Shown here: positions 1-7,786 of the stretch, piece by piece
Layout of the letters: the number at the start of each line of letters is the position of its first letter
Position numbering within the stretch: position 1 is the stretch's first letter
Assembly: GCA_934555855.1 (NCBI GenBank)
Contig: CAKTFL010000002.1
Location: 1 to 64,000, forward strand
Reading direction: 5' to 3'
DNA from: an uncultured Sphingomonas sp.
GTDB lineage: Bacteria; Pseudomonadota; Alphaproteobacteria; Sphingomonadales; Sphingomonadaceae
Length of the DNA stretch: 64,000 bases
Translations under genes and position numbers: made by a program
The notes under the pieces: model-generated
What the model was told of the DNA's origin: nothing
Database searches by the model: none
Seen by the model: the letters and a program-made list of their open reading frames with translations, nothing else

Positions 1-62
1 TGCTTCACCTGCGCTCATGCGCAACAACACCGGTCGGTCTCTGGTCAACGCTGGATGAGAGA

Positions 63-683
63 TTGGGGTCACGTCAGGCGCTCGCGGAGCGCCTCTACAC
101 CTATAACGTGCAGCTGTCCGCTGCCCTCTATGGGCCGCTCCACATGCAGGAGGTCTCGCTCCGCAACATGGCGGATCAGGCGCTGGCACAACGCTACGGA
201 GCGGCGTGGCATCTCAATCCGGCGGTGCTGATCGATCGCTACCAACGTGACAATGTCAGCAAGGCCGTTCAGTCTCTTCAGCAGGTCGGCAAGGCGGGGA
301 CGCGGCCACAGGTGATCGCGGAACTCAATTTCGGGTTTTGGTCCTCGCTGTTCGGGCGCCAATCGCACCACCTCTGGCAGACCTTGCGGCCGATCTTCCA
401 GGCGCGCGGGATCCAGCGCGGTGCCGTCGCGCAGAATCTGCGCGAGCTTCGCCTGCTGCGCAACCGCATCGCCCATTACGAGCCGATCATCGCGCTGCCG
501 CTCGCCCAGCGTTACGCCGATATCACGACGCTGACGGGATGGCTGTCGCCCTCCGCCGCCGGCTGGATCGCGCGCTACTCGACCTGGTCGGCGCTGTATC
601 CCGCGATCCCGATCCTCGTGCCCGACCCGGCCAGCGGGGCGCTGACGGTCGCGGCGGGCGCGATCCCCTATCTGCCAGCGTGA
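63..683 (+). CDS. Abi-like HEPN-domain protein, start uncertain
   Basis: This resembles the Abi-like (abortive-infection) family. An N-terminal segment with LY-YN-LSAAL-GPLH-EVSLRN is followed near residues 130-140 by RNRIAHYEPI, which fits the R-x4-6-H signature of HEPN ribonuclease-type domains. Family members act in phage exclusion or toxin systems, but a role here is inference. The frame is open to the left edge of the window, and family members usually have some residues before this TTG codon, so the true start may lie before base 1. The gene overlaps the next one by GTGA, suggesting translational coupling. Confidence 0.6.
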   Translation: MGSRQALAERLYTYNVQLSAALYGPLHMQEVSLRNMADQALAQRYGAAWHLNPAVLIDRYQRDNVSKAVQSLQQVGKAGTRPQVIAELNFGFWSSLFGRQSHHLWQTLRPIFQARGIQRGAVAQNLRELRLLRNRIAHYEPIIALPLAQRYADITTLTGWLSPSAAGWIARYSTWSALYPAIPILVPDPASGALTVAAGAIPYLPA

Positions 684-1015
684 GCGCGCGCTCCTATCCC
701 ACGACGCCGGACGGGCGCTATTTTGTGGTGCGGGGACGGCTCTGGCGAACGAGCAATCCGGCGCTCGACGCGGATACCCGGGATCGCCTGGTTCACGACC
801 TGATGGCGGCGCGTCGCGGCGTCGCCGCAGCAAGGCGATCCGGCGATCCTGACGCCGAGGCTGCGGCGCATGAGGCGGTGAACCGGGCGAAGGTCGCGCT
901 GGGGGAGCGCGGCCCGGTCTGGTGGAAGGACGGCGCGCCCGATCTTAACCGCCATCTCGCGCGCACCGGCCCTTATGCCCGATGGTACGCCGACCTCGAG
1001 GAGGGCGAACGCTAG
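680..1015 (+). CDS. Small conserved hypothetical protein
   Basis: A 111-residue protein begins at a GTG overlapping the stop of the upstream Abi-like gene. It opens with YPTTPDGRYFVVRGRLWR and has a charged helical middle (ALDADTRDRLVHDLMAARR) and a tryptophan-rich end (PVWWKDGAPDLNRH). I have seen similar short proteins in alphaproteobacteria, but no function is known to me. The overlap implies co-translation with the HEPN-type gene, so a partner role is possible. There is no signal peptide or membrane segment. Confidence 0.65.
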   Translation: MSARSYPTTPDGRYFVVRGRLWRTSNPALDADTRDRLVHDLMAARRGVAAARRSGDPDAEAAAHEAVNRAKVALGERGPVWWKDGAPDLNRHLARTGPYARWYADLEEGER

Positions 1016-1078
1016 CGCTGTTCACGATCCCGCTCGTGCGGCATTCTGGGATGGCGGCGTGCAGAGAGGGAGAGACGC

Positions 1079-1435
1079 ATGGCCGGCCACCGCATCTATG
1101 CGACGAGCGTCGCCAGCGTGTATCCTGCCTATGTCGCCAAAGCGGAAAGAAAGGGACGCTCCAAGAGCGAGGTCGACCAGATCATCTGCTGGCTGACCGG
1201 GCGCAGCCAGGAAAGCCTTGATGCCGCGTTGATGGACAAGACCAGCTTCGAAGATTTCTTTGCGACCGCGCCGCACATGAACCCCGATCGCACCCTCATC
1301 ACGGGCGTCGTCTGCGGAATTCGCGTAGAGACTGTCGAGGAGTCGACGATGCGCGAGATCCGCTATCTCGACAAGCTGATCGACGAGCTCGCCAAAGGCA
1401 GACCGATGACGAAGATCCTACGCGGCACCGCCTGA
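1079..1435 (+). CDS. DUF2200 family protein
   Basis: This 118-residue protein matches the DUF2200 pattern along its whole length: [26 protein letters not shown] near the start, [32 protein letters not shown], and the terminal [17 protein letters not shown]. The function is unknown; it is a small soluble protein common in bacteria and found on mobile elements. A purine-rich stretch (gagagggaga) precedes the ATG as a ribosome binding site. It is in the same direction as the two genes before it and may close that small operon. Confidence 0.85.
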   Translation: MAGHRIYATSVASVYPAYVAKAERKGRSKSEVDQIICWLTGRSQESLDAALMDKTSFEDFFATAPHMNPDRTLITGVVCGIRVETVEESTMREIRYLDKLIDELAKGRPMTKILRGTA

Positions 1436-1816
1436 GCCCGATGTTGCTGGACGAGTCGGGCAAAGGTCTGGAAACCAGTTCATGAAACAGGAGGGGAAAG
1501 CCTTCCCCTGATGGCGAGCCTGTAGTCTCGCCCTACCCCTTTTGCGGGGATACCCCGCAGCGCCCCGTGCTGTGGACGCCGCGCACGCGCGACGGCGTCT
1601 CTGTTGGCCTCTCCCGTAGAGCGGGTGCGGGCGTCGCTTCCTCCTAGGCCCGCCACGGCGGCCTGCAAGCCTGCCGGCTGCTCCACTCCGTTTCGCCCCT
1701 GCGCGTGCCGCTTGGGTGCTGGCCGCCGCTCGAAGCGGGCCTTTCCGGTCGCTCTCGCCGCCCACCCCCGCTTCCGGGGGAGCCTGTTGGATTTTGGGTG
1801 GTGAGGAGGTGAGGAC
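1436..1816 (+). other. Hairpin-rich non-coding leader upstream of ardC
   Basis: No convincing gene lies in these 381 bases. It contains a run of perfect inverted repeats: 1493-1498/1503-1508 (GGGGAA), 1513-1518/1527-1532 (GGCGAG), 1544-1549/1553-1558 (GCGGGG), 1575-1580/1594-1599 (GACGCC) and 1765-1770/1775-1780 (CCCCCG around a CTTC loop). The last one ends about 40 bases before the ardC start. The spacing suggests a structured RNA leader or a folded single-strand DNA region rather than coding sequence. The function is unknown. Confidence 0.5.
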
Positions 1817-2776
1817 ATGCATCCAACCCATCGTCGCCGTGCCCGTGGAGAGGTTCGGCAGGTTCCGGCCGAGGCGCCGCGCGCCAATCTTTATGACGAG
1901 GTGACCGCGAGGATCGTGGCGGAACTGGAGGCGGGGCGCATCCCTTGGGTCCAGCCTTGGGGCACCACTACTGCCGCTGCGCCGGGGCTTCCGCGCAATG
2001 CGCTGACCGGGCGCACCTATAGCGGCGTCAATGTGCTCCTCTTGTGGGGGGCCGTCATCGAGCATGGGCATGCATCGCAAAGCTGGCTGACCTTCCGGCA
2101 GGCACAGGAGGCAGGCGGCTGCGTTCGCAAGGGTGAGCGTGGCGTGACCGTGGTCTATGCCGACCGCTTCATTCCCAAGGGCGAGGCAGAGCGGGCCGCG
2201 CGTGAGGATGAGAGCGCCCGCGCAGTGCCGTTCCTCAAACGCTTCACCGTGTTCAACGTCGCGCAGTGCGAGGGGCTGAGGCCGGGGCTGGCCGGTGATC
2301 CCGAGCCGCTTCCCGAATGCGAGATCGTGCCCGTCGCCGAGGCGCTCATCAAAGCCTCGAAGGCGGATTTCCGTATCGGCGGAAACAAGGCCTTCTATGT
2401 GCCGTCCGCCGACTTCGTGGCCGTGCCGCCGCAGCCGGCCTTCTTCGACCAGATCAATTATTACAGGACCTGTCTCCACGAACTGACCCACTGGACCGGC
2501 CACGCCTCCCGGCTGGCGCGCGACTTTTCGGGCGGGTTCGGGACCAAGCTCTATGCCCGCGAGGAACTGGTCGCGGAGATGGGTTCGGCCTTCCTCTGCG
2601 CTGCCCTCGGTATCGTGCCGACCGTCCGCCATGCCGACTATTTGGCAAGCTGGCTGGAGGTGCTGCGCGAGGACAATCGGGCGATCTTCCGCGCGGCGAG
2701 CGCCGCCAGCAAGGCCGCCGACTATCTGCTGGCGTTCCATCATGACCCGGTGGCGGAAGGGAGGATGGCGGCATGA
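1817..2776 (+). CDS. ardC: ArdC-like ssDNA-binding and zincin metallopeptidase-like antirestriction protein
   Basis: The N-terminal third has the ArdC/DUF1738 single-strand DNA-binding signature (NLYDEVTARIVAELEAGRIPWVQPW, then NALTGRTYSGVNVLLLW). The C-terminal part has a zincin motif HELTHWTGH at about residues 220-228 with a downstream glutamate-rich helix (YAREELVAEMGSAFL). Relatives on plasmids protect incoming single-stranded DNA from host restriction during conjugation. At 319 residues it is full length for the family. It overlaps the next gene by ATGA, and DUF2958 and parB follow, a standard ICE leading block. Confidence 0.88.
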   Translation: MHPTHRRRARGEVRQVPAEAPRANLYDEVTARIVAELEAGRIPWVQPWGTTTAAAPGLPRNALTGRTYSGVNVLLLWGAVIEHGHASQSWLTFRQAQEAGGCVRKGERGVTVVYADRFIPKGEAERAAREDESARAVPFLKRFTVFNVAQCEGLRPGLAGDPEPLPECEIVPVAEALIKASKADFRIGGNKAFYVPSADFVAVPPQPAFFDQINYYRTCLHELTHWTGHASRLARDFSGGFGTKLYAREELVAEMGSAFLCAALGIVPTVRHADYLASWLEVLREDNRAIFRAASAASKAADYLLAFHHDPVAEGRMAA

Positions 2777-3183
2777 TCCTCCTGCCTCCCACGGTCCGCT
2801 CCGCCCTGCGCGCCAACGACATTTCTCGTCGGGCCGCAGCGGCGCAGGGCATGGCCGAACCCGATCCGATGCCGGTGCTCAAGCTGTTCAACCCCTTGGG
2901 CGCTGCGACGTGGCTCGCGACCGAGCTGGACGAGGACGGCGACGTGCTGTTCGGCCTTGCCGATCTTGGCTTCGGCTGTCCCGAGCTTGGCTCCTTCTCG
3001 CTGTCGGAGATCGCCAGCGTCCGGCTGCCCTTCGGCCTCTCCATCGAGCGCGACGAGGGGTTCGACGGCCTCGCGCCGCTGTCGCGCTGGGCTGATCTGG
3101 CCCGCGTTCACGGTTCCCTTCTCGATGCCGAGCGCGTGCTGCGCGCCGGTTCATCGCCCGAGCTTCCGTCCGACGACGGCTGA
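2773..3183 (+). CDS. DUF2958 domain-containing protein
   Basis: A 136-residue protein starts inside the ardC stop (ATGA overlap), so the two are translationally coupled. It carries the DUF2958 pattern: PVLKLFNPLGAATWLATELDEDGDVLFGLADLG, then ELGSFSLSEIASVRLPFGLSIERDEGF. The family is a regular neighbour of ArdC and ParB on conjugative elements, and its molecular function is unknown. There is no signal peptide or transmembrane segment. Confidence 0.88.
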   Translation: MILLPPTVRSALRANDISRRAAAAQGMAEPDPMPVLKLFNPLGAATWLATELDEDGDVLFGLADLGFGCPELGSFSLSEIASVRLPFGLSIERDEGFDGLAPLSRWADLARVHGSLLDAERVLRAGSSPELPSDDG

Positions 3184-3269
3184 CGCGCGGCGCGTTCTCG
3201 CCGCAATCCAAGCCGGTCCCGCCCATCCTGCAAGATCAACGGGACCGGCACTCCAAAGGAGCAAGTGCC

Positions 3270-5057
3270 ATGAAACTCGAATTTGTCCCGCTCGACAAGC
3301 TCATCGTGAGCAAGACCAACATGCGTGCGGGTCGCAAAGCGCCCGACGTTGCCGACATCCTGCCCTCGATCCGCGCGCGCGGTGTGCTCGTGCCGCTGAT
3401 CGTTCGACCCGAGGCCGAGGGCGACCGGTACGAGATCGTCGCCGGCCGCCGCCGCCATGCCGCCGCCACCGTCGTCGCGGAGGAGAACGGCGTCGCCGAA
3501 CCGCTGCCCGCCGCGATCATTGATCCCGGTGATGACGCGGCAGCGCTGGAGGCGTCGCTCCTGGAAAACATCGCCCGGCTCGATCCGGACGAGGTGACGC
3601 AGTGGGAAACGTTCGTCAGGCTGGTCCGCGAAGGCCGGAAGGTCGAGGATATCGCCGCGACGTTCGGCCTGCCCGAGCCGATGGTCCGGCGTGTGCTGGC
3701 GCTCGGCAATCTGCTGCCTCGCATCCGTGACCTCTACCGCCGCGAGAAGATCGACGCGGCCACGGTGCGGCACCTCACGATGGCGACCAAGCAGCGGCAG
3801 CGCGACTGGCTGGCCCTGTTCGACGATCCCGACCAGCGCGCGCCGAGCGGCCATCAATTAAAGGCATGGCTGTTCGGCGGCGCATCGATCGCCACCGATG
3901 TCGCGCTCTTCGACCTTGCTACCTATCCGGGTCAGACCGTCGCCACCCTGTTCGGTGACGAAGCCTATTTCGCCGATCCCGACCAATTCTGGGCGGCGCA
4001 GATGGCGGCGGTCGAGGAACGCCGCACCGCCTATCTCGAAGCGGGCTGGACCGATGCGATCGTCGTGGCCCCGAGCGAGCATTTCCACTCGTGGGAGTAT
4101 GAGAAGGCGGCGAAGCGCACGGGCGGCCGGGTCTATATCGATGTTCGTCCCACCGGTGAGGTGACAATCCACGAGGGGTATCTCTCCCGCAAGGAAGCGC
4201 GTCGCCCCGAGCGGCAGGAGGACACCGGCACCAAGACCGTCCGGCCGGAGATCACCAGCGGGATGCAGACCTATATCGACCTCCATCGCCATTCGGCCGC
4301 GCGGACCGAGATGTTGGGCTGCCCAATGATCGCCCTGCTCCTGATGGTCGCCCATGCCATCGTCGGTTCCCCACTCTGGACGGTGCGGCCGGACCCGCAC
4401 GGCACCCGCCATGCCGACACGGCCGAAAGTGCAGAGGGGAGCCGCGCCGAGGCGGTATTCGACGCTGCCCGGCGCGAGGCGCTGGCCTTGCTCGACTTCT
4501 CCCCTGAGGAGCCGACCGTGACCGGTGGCAATGGCGATGATTACGGGGTCGCCGGGCTTTTCCTGCGCCTGCTGAGGCTCTCCGACGAGGCGGTGCTCGA
4601 TCTGGTACCCATCGTCATGGGCAAAACCCTGATGGCGGGCACCGCTGCCGTCGAGGCAGTCGGCTCGACGCTCGGCATTGACATGGCGGATTGGTGGGAG
4701 GCGGATACCGCCTTCTTCGACCTGATCCGGGATCGCGAGGTGCTGACCCAGATCGTCGCCGAGATCGCGGGCGAGCGCGTTGCCGAAGCCAATGCCGCCG
4801 AGAAGACCAGGACGCTCAAGGCGATCGTCCGTGCGCATCTCGACGGGGAGGATGGACGGCAGAAGGTGGAGCGGTGGGTGCCTCGCTGGATGCGGTTCGC
4901 ACCGTCGGCTTACACCGACCGTGGCGGCGTCGGCACGGTGCGCGCTGCGAGCAAGGTCGAGGCGGCGCGAGCACTGTTGGATGAGGATAAGCGGAGTGCC
5001 GTCATTCTCGCCCTTCCGGCCCCTGATCCGGAGACTGATCAGCAACTGGCCGCGTGA
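3270..5057 (+). CDS. parB: ParB/RepB/Spo0J family partition protein, long form
   Basis: A 595-residue protein with an N-terminal ParB/sulfiredoxin-like domain (FVPLDKLIVSKTNMRA, VPLIVRPEAEGDRYEIVAGRRRHAAA, ENIARLDPDEVTQWETF at about residues 95-115), followed by the KorB/ParB helix-turn-helix around AATFGLPEPMVRRVLALGNLLPRIRDL. Classical ParB proteins are about 300 residues; the extra 300-residue C-terminal region is typical of the ICE/plasmid form found after ardC and DUF2958. It is expected to bind DNA and help maintain the element. AAAGGAG precedes the ATG, and strong terminator hairpins follow the stop. Confidence 0.88.
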   Translation: MKLEFVPLDKLIVSKTNMRAGRKAPDVADILPSIRARGVLVPLIVRPEAEGDRYEIVAGRRRHAAATVVAEENGVAEPLPAAIIDPGDDAAALEASLLENIARLDPDEVTQWETFVRLVREGRKVEDIAATFGLPEPMVRRVLALGNLLPRIRDLYRREKIDAATVRHLTMATKQRQRDWLALFDDPDQRAPSGHQLKAWLFGGASIATDVALFDLATYPGQTVATLFGDEAYFADPDQFWAAQMAAVEERRTAYLEAGWTDAIVVAPSEHFHSWEYEKAAKRTGGRVYIDVRPTGEVTIHEGYLSRKEARRPERQEDTGTKTVRPEITSGMQTYIDLHRHSAARTEMLGCPMIALLLMVAHAIVGSPLWTVRPDPHGTRHADTAESAEGSRAEAVFDAARREALALLDFSPEEPTVTGGNGDDYGVAGLFLRLLRLSDEAVLDLVPIVMGKTLMAGTAAVEAVGSTLGIDMADWWEADTAFFDLIRDREVLTQIVAEIAGERVAEANAAEKTRTLKAIVRAHLDGEDGRQKVERWVPRWMRFAPSAYTDRGGVGTVRAASKVEAARALLDEDKRSAVILALPAPDPETDQQLAA

Positions 5058-5063
5058 GCGATG

Positions 5064-5122
5064 CGGGGCGGTCCTGTGGCCGCCCCGAATTTTCGCGCGC
5101 CGCCGCCTTGGGGCGGCGGCGC
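5064..5122 (+). terminator. Two tandem terminator hairpins after parB
   Basis: The first hairpin is CGGGGCGG (5064-5071) with CCGCCCCG (5080-5087), an 8-bp stem and 8-nt loop followed by AATTTT, a good Rho-independent terminator. Directly after it is an 11-bp perfect stem, 5097-5107 with 5112-5122, closed by a TTGG loop. Together they should separate parB transcription from the downstream small genes. Confidence 0.7.
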
Positions 5123-5275
5123 ATCTGTCGGTCCACGCCAATGTGGCTATACGCCCTGAAGACCATCCGTATCTACGGAGCAGCAGCGTCGACTTTCCGG
5201 CATCGCGCCGTTCGTCTATGATCTGCCTGCATTTGCGCTGTGGTGGTGGTGGAGAGCGCGGCCCGAAATCCGTTG

Positions 5276-5734
5276 ATGACGGAGGATGCCGTGACGCTCG
5301 CCTTGATCTTCGCCGCTGTGGCCGTGGGTTTCGCCTGCTGGCTGCTCTTCACTCTCGCGATTTTGGCACTGCCTGTATTCGCGGCCGTCTCCGTGGGGAT
5401 GTGGACCTACAGCACGGGCGCGGGGCCGTTCGGCTCGTTTGTCGCTGGTCTCGCTGTAGGCGTGCTCACCATGATCCTCGGGCAATTGTCGTTTGCCCTA
5501 ATACGATCCCCGGTGGCCCGGCTCGGGATCGGTCTCCTCTTCGCCATCCCCGCTGCGTTCGCCGGCTACCACGCCGTTCACGGCATCATCGGAATGGGTG
5601 TCGAGTCCGAGGGCTGGCGTCAGGCGCTCGGCACCTTGGGCGCGTTGTTCATCGGCGGCGCGGCTTGGCTTCGTATCGCGAGCGGTGGCACTGTGGTGCG
5701 CCGGATCGAGCAATCGTCCCCGACAGTCGGCTGA
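5276..5734 (+). CDS. Small integral membrane protein of unknown function
   Basis: A 152-residue hydrophobic protein with four or five predicted membrane segments (for example ALIFAAVAVGFACWLLFTLA, SFVAGLAVGVLTMILGQLSF, GIGLLFAIPAAFAGYHAV, ALGTLGALFIGGAAW). I recognise no family. The ATG at 5276 is preceded by a weak purine stretch; an in-frame upstream start at 5240 would add 12 residues. It sits between parB and the hairpin-rich region before DUF736, in the position where related elements often carry a small membrane protein. Confidence 0.6.
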   Translation: MTEDAVTLALIFAAVAVGFACWLLFTLAILALPVFAAVSVGMWTYSTGAGPFGSFVAGLAVGVLTMILGQLSFALIRSPVARLGIGLLFAIPAAFAGYHAVHGIIGMGVESEGWRQALGTLGALFIGGAAWLRIASGGTVVRRIEQSSPTVG

Positions 5735-6068
5735 AGGCTGGCCGGACGGTTGCGGGCGTCGAAGCCTGAGATCCGGTCGATCGGATGAAGTGAGGGTCGC
5801 TGACAGGCCGTTCCGGTCCGATCGCACCCAGCACGGCCTCTCCCATGGCTGATCTGGCCGGGGCCGCCTGCGGCTCGACCGACTGGCCGCAACGGCGCGC
5901 GGGCGACTTTCTTCCCCTGATCTTCGATCATTCCTCGCGAACCAACAAAGTCGCCCGTGCGCCGTCCTCCGCTTTGCTGCGGGCTGACGCTGCGGCGTCG
6001 GTCGCCCCGGCCTCGCGATCGCCATCGAGGCCGCGATGGGCGCGGTCCGACAGACAAGGAACTGCACC
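5735..6068 (+). other. Structured non-coding region upstream of DUF736
   Basis: This 334-base stretch has no convincing gene. It contains a long inverted repeat: 5894-5910 pairs with 5947-5963 over 17 bases with one mismatch, around a 36-nt loop that itself holds a perfect TGATC/GATCA hairpin with a TTC loop (5918-5930). A second perfect stem, GGCCTCG (6009-6015) with CGAGGCC (6026-6032), follows close to the DUF736 start. It could be a structured leader RNA or a protein-binding single-strand hairpin used in transfer. Confidence 0.45.
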
Positions 6069-6392
6069 ATGGCGACCATTGGCCACTTCACCAGGACCGG
6101 CGACGAGTTCAAGGGCTCCATCATCACCCTCAGCGTTCAGGCCAAGTCCGTGCGCATGGTCCCGGAGACGGGTAGCACCTCCGACAGGGCACCGTCGCAC
6201 CGCCTCAATGCCGGCGAAGCCGAGATCGGCGCCGCCTGGAAGAACCCCGGCAACGGCGACAAGCGCCCCAGCTACAAGGTCAAACTCGACGATCCGAGCT
6301 TTACCGCTCCGATCTACGCGACCCTGGTCGAGCGTGACGATGGTGCCTTCGACCTCATCTGGAGCCGCCCGGCCAAGCGTCGCGACGACTGA
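6069..6392 (+). CDS. DUF736 family protein (first copy)
   Basis: A 107-residue protein with the DUF736 features: start ATIGHFTRTGDEFKGSIITLSV, the AEIGAAWKN block, YKVKLDDPSFTAPIYATLVE, and the end FDLIWSRP. The family is almost confined to conjugative elements and plasmids of proteobacteria, and its function is unknown. A related copy lies at 11,544-11,900. A 12-bp GC-rich hairpin follows at 6402-6428 and may terminate transcription. ACAAGGAACTGCACC upstream gives a clear ribosome binding site for the ATG at 6069. Confidence 0.88.
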   Translation: MATIGHFTRTGDEFKGSIITLSVQAKSVRMVPETGSTSDRAPSHRLNAGEAEIGAAWKNPGNGDKRPSYKVKLDDPSFTAPIYATLVERDDGAFDLIWSRPAKRRDD

Positions 6393-6401
6393 TCGCTTCG
6401 A

Positions 6402-6428
6402 CGCCCCGCCCGGAGACCGGGCGGGGCG
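6402..6428 (+). terminator. Hairpin after DUF736 gene
   Basis: A perfect 12-bp stem, 6402-6413 with 6417-6428, has a 3-nt AGA loop and starts ten bases after the DUF736 stop. It has no T-run, so termination may be partial or Rho-assisted. Confidence 0.55.
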
Positions 6429-6455
6429 CTCATCCGGACCCACGAGGACGCGTAA

Positions 6456-6487
6456 ATACGATTCCCTAGTATCCTAGGTGGTCGTAT
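6456..6487 (+). promoter_or_regulatory. Palindromic operator upstream of XRE regulator
   Basis: A 32-bp interrupted palindrome is centred at 6471/6472. Outer arms ATACGA (6456-6461) and TCGTAT (6482-6487) and inner arms CCTAG (6465-6469) and CTAGG (6474-6478) share the same centre. It ends 26 bases before the ATG of the small XRE-type gene, the expected place for autoregulation. Confidence 0.6.
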
Positions 6488-6513
6488 ACTGGGGTCGCGT
6501 CGACTCCTCGCGG

Positions 6514-6726
6514 ATGAGCTTGCGGGGGATCGTTGCGAACAACCTACGTCGACTGCGCGCCGAAAAGAAGGTGACGCAGGAGGAGTTGGCGGACCGTGCC
6601 GGCCTTAACCGCAACTATCCAAGCCTGCTCGAGAACGAACGCTACGCCGCGAGCGTCGACGTGCTCGAAAAGCTGGCCAATGCCCTGGGCGTCGATCCGG
6701 TGGAGTTCTTTCGCCAACATAGTTAA
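6514..6726 (+). CDS. Small XRE-family helix-turn-helix regulator
   Basis: A 70-residue protein that is essentially one Cro/C1-type HTH: IVANNLRRLRAEKKVTQEELADRAGLNRNYPSLLENERYAASVDVLEKLANALGVDPVEFF. The ATG at 6514 gives the usual domain start; a GTG at 6478 would lie inside the palindromic operator and is less likely. Such short regulators control maintenance or transfer genes of mobile elements. The dyad at 6456-6487 immediately upstream is a probable binding site, implying autoregulation and possibly control of the hairpin-led genes downstream. Confidence 0.85.
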   Translation: MSLRGIVANNLRRLRAEKKVTQEELADRAGLNRNYPSLLENERYAASVDVLEKLANALGVDPVEFFRQHS

Positions 6727-6830
6727 CGGATCTTGCGCCGATTCGGATGTATTTGGATCGGCATTGGTGCAGCTCGCTGACCGACTTCCGGTCGCGGCAG
6801 CTGTCAGCATGGCCGATCTCGCTTCACGGC

Positions 6831-6910
6831 TCTCCCCGTCAGGGGAGAAGGCATGCCGCTGAGGGGCATCACCGCGGGGCCAAAAGCTTCCGAGCCGTGC
6901 AATCGGAAGC
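6831..6910 (+). other. Three adjacent hairpins upstream of DUF2285 gene
   Basis: TCTCCCC (6831-6837) pairs with GGGGAGA (6842-6848) around GTCA. An ATGCC/GGCAT stem follows near 6853-6869. GCTTCCGA (6886-6893) pairs with TCGGAAGC (6903-6910) around a 9-nt loop. The last stem ends 7 bases before the ATG at 6918, over the place where a ribosome binding site would be, so it could control translation. Confidence 0.4.
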
Positions 6911-6917
6911 CGGCCTC

Positions 6918-7211
6918 ATGCGCGTGGAGGATCTTCGTCTCGTGATGCAACCTGCCTTTCTCGAGGCGCCGCCGATCGCGGATACCGTCACCGCTTATGA
7001 CGAGGAGCATCTCGTTACATACCTTCGCTTGCTGGATGCGGCCGCCGAGGGCGCGGACTGGCGCGAAGTTGCCTCAGTGGTATTCGGCCTGAACCCAGCT
7101 TCTCAGGAAGCTCATTCGCGCGAGGTTTACGAGAGCCACTTGGCCCGCGCTCGCTGGATGACCGAGCACGGCTATCGCCAACTTGCCGCGAGAGGTCGGC
7201 AACAGAGTTAA
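6918..7211 (+). CDS. DUF2285-like small protein
   Basis: A 97-residue protein with the conserved helical pattern of DUF2285 (HLVTYLRLLDAAAEGADWREVASVVFGL followed by SREVYESHLARARWMTEHGYRQLA). The ATG at 6918 has no clear Shine-Dalgarno sequence and lies right after a stable hairpin. DUF2285 proteins occur beside RepA and AlpA-like genes on alphaproteobacterial ICEs and plasmids and are thought to be DNA-binding; no function is proven to my knowledge. The same kind of domain recurs in the gene at 7787-8131. Confidence 0.72.
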   Translation: MRVEDLRLVMQPAFLEAPPIADTVTAYDEEHLVTYLRLLDAAAEGADWREVASVVFGLNPASQEAHSREVYESHLARARWMTEHGYRQLAARGRQQS

Positions 7212-7347
7212 AGGCAATAAACCAGAAGCTTTCTCCCCAACGCTTCTACTTGAGCGCGGATAACCTCTGTCCGCCGGCAGGGCTTCCGCATCTCCCTACA
7301 CCCGCGATGGTGGTCCGTAGGGACATCCGAAGTGTCTGGAGAGACCC

Positions 7348-7563
7348 ATGTCGAGAGGTAGTAGCTGGCGGTCGCCTGCGGCCGCGCAAGATTTCACGCA
7401 GCACGATTATCCCGACTTCGCGCAGGAGTTTCTGCGCCGCAACGCCGATTATCGACGTGACTATCGCCGCATCGCCCGCCGGGTAGCCGCCGGGCGGATG
7501 AGCGAAAGCGGCGCCTCGCAGGCCGTTCGCAAATGGGGGTTGGTCTTTCGCTTGCGATCCTGA
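7348..7563 (+). CDS. DUF6499-type (transcriptional-regulator-like) domain, N-terminal part of a split gene
   Basis: This 71-residue frame holds the N-terminal block FTQHDYPDFAQEFLRRNADYRRDYRRIARRVA and AVRKWGLVFRLRS. In relatives I recall, this block is followed in the same polypeptide by a linker and a DUF2285 domain. Here the frame stops at TGA (7561-7563), and the expected continuation (SPIQAPAVWRPDLAP...) is read in the next frame from 7562. It is therefore either a short stand-alone gene or the first half of a frameshifted one. Confidence 0.6.
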   Translation: MSRGSSWRSPAAAQDFTQHDYPDFAQEFLRRNADYRRDYRRIARRVAAGRMSESGASQAVRKWGLVFRLRS

Positions 7564-7786
7564 CGTCTCGCCGATCCAGGCACCGGCCGTCTGGCGACCC
7601 GACCTTGCTCCCGCGACGCTCGCGCTCGACGCCGCGCCGCCGGCTTATGACGACCTCCCCCCGGTCGACATAGAGGCATCCGGCCTGATCCGACGCTCAG
7701 GTGATGCCGATGACGGTCGCCATCTGATCATCGCCGCGCCCGAAGGCGACCACAGGCTTTGGGTCCGCACCCGCCCGGGCAATGGC

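Noticed and set aside
1418..2743. Long minus-strand open frame across the ardC leader and ardC
   Set aside because: It crosses the hairpin array and the antisense of a well-supported gene; no protein family pattern is visible.
5845..6477. Open frame through the structured region before DUF736
   Set aside because: It is low-complexity Arg/Pro/Ser-rich and overlaps the well-supported DUF736 gene in another frame.
7555..7563. Programmed +1 frameshift at TCC-TGA-C
   Set aside because: The sequence only loosely resembles the known release-factor-2 type site and no stimulatory element is evident; mutation or separate genes are simpler explanations.
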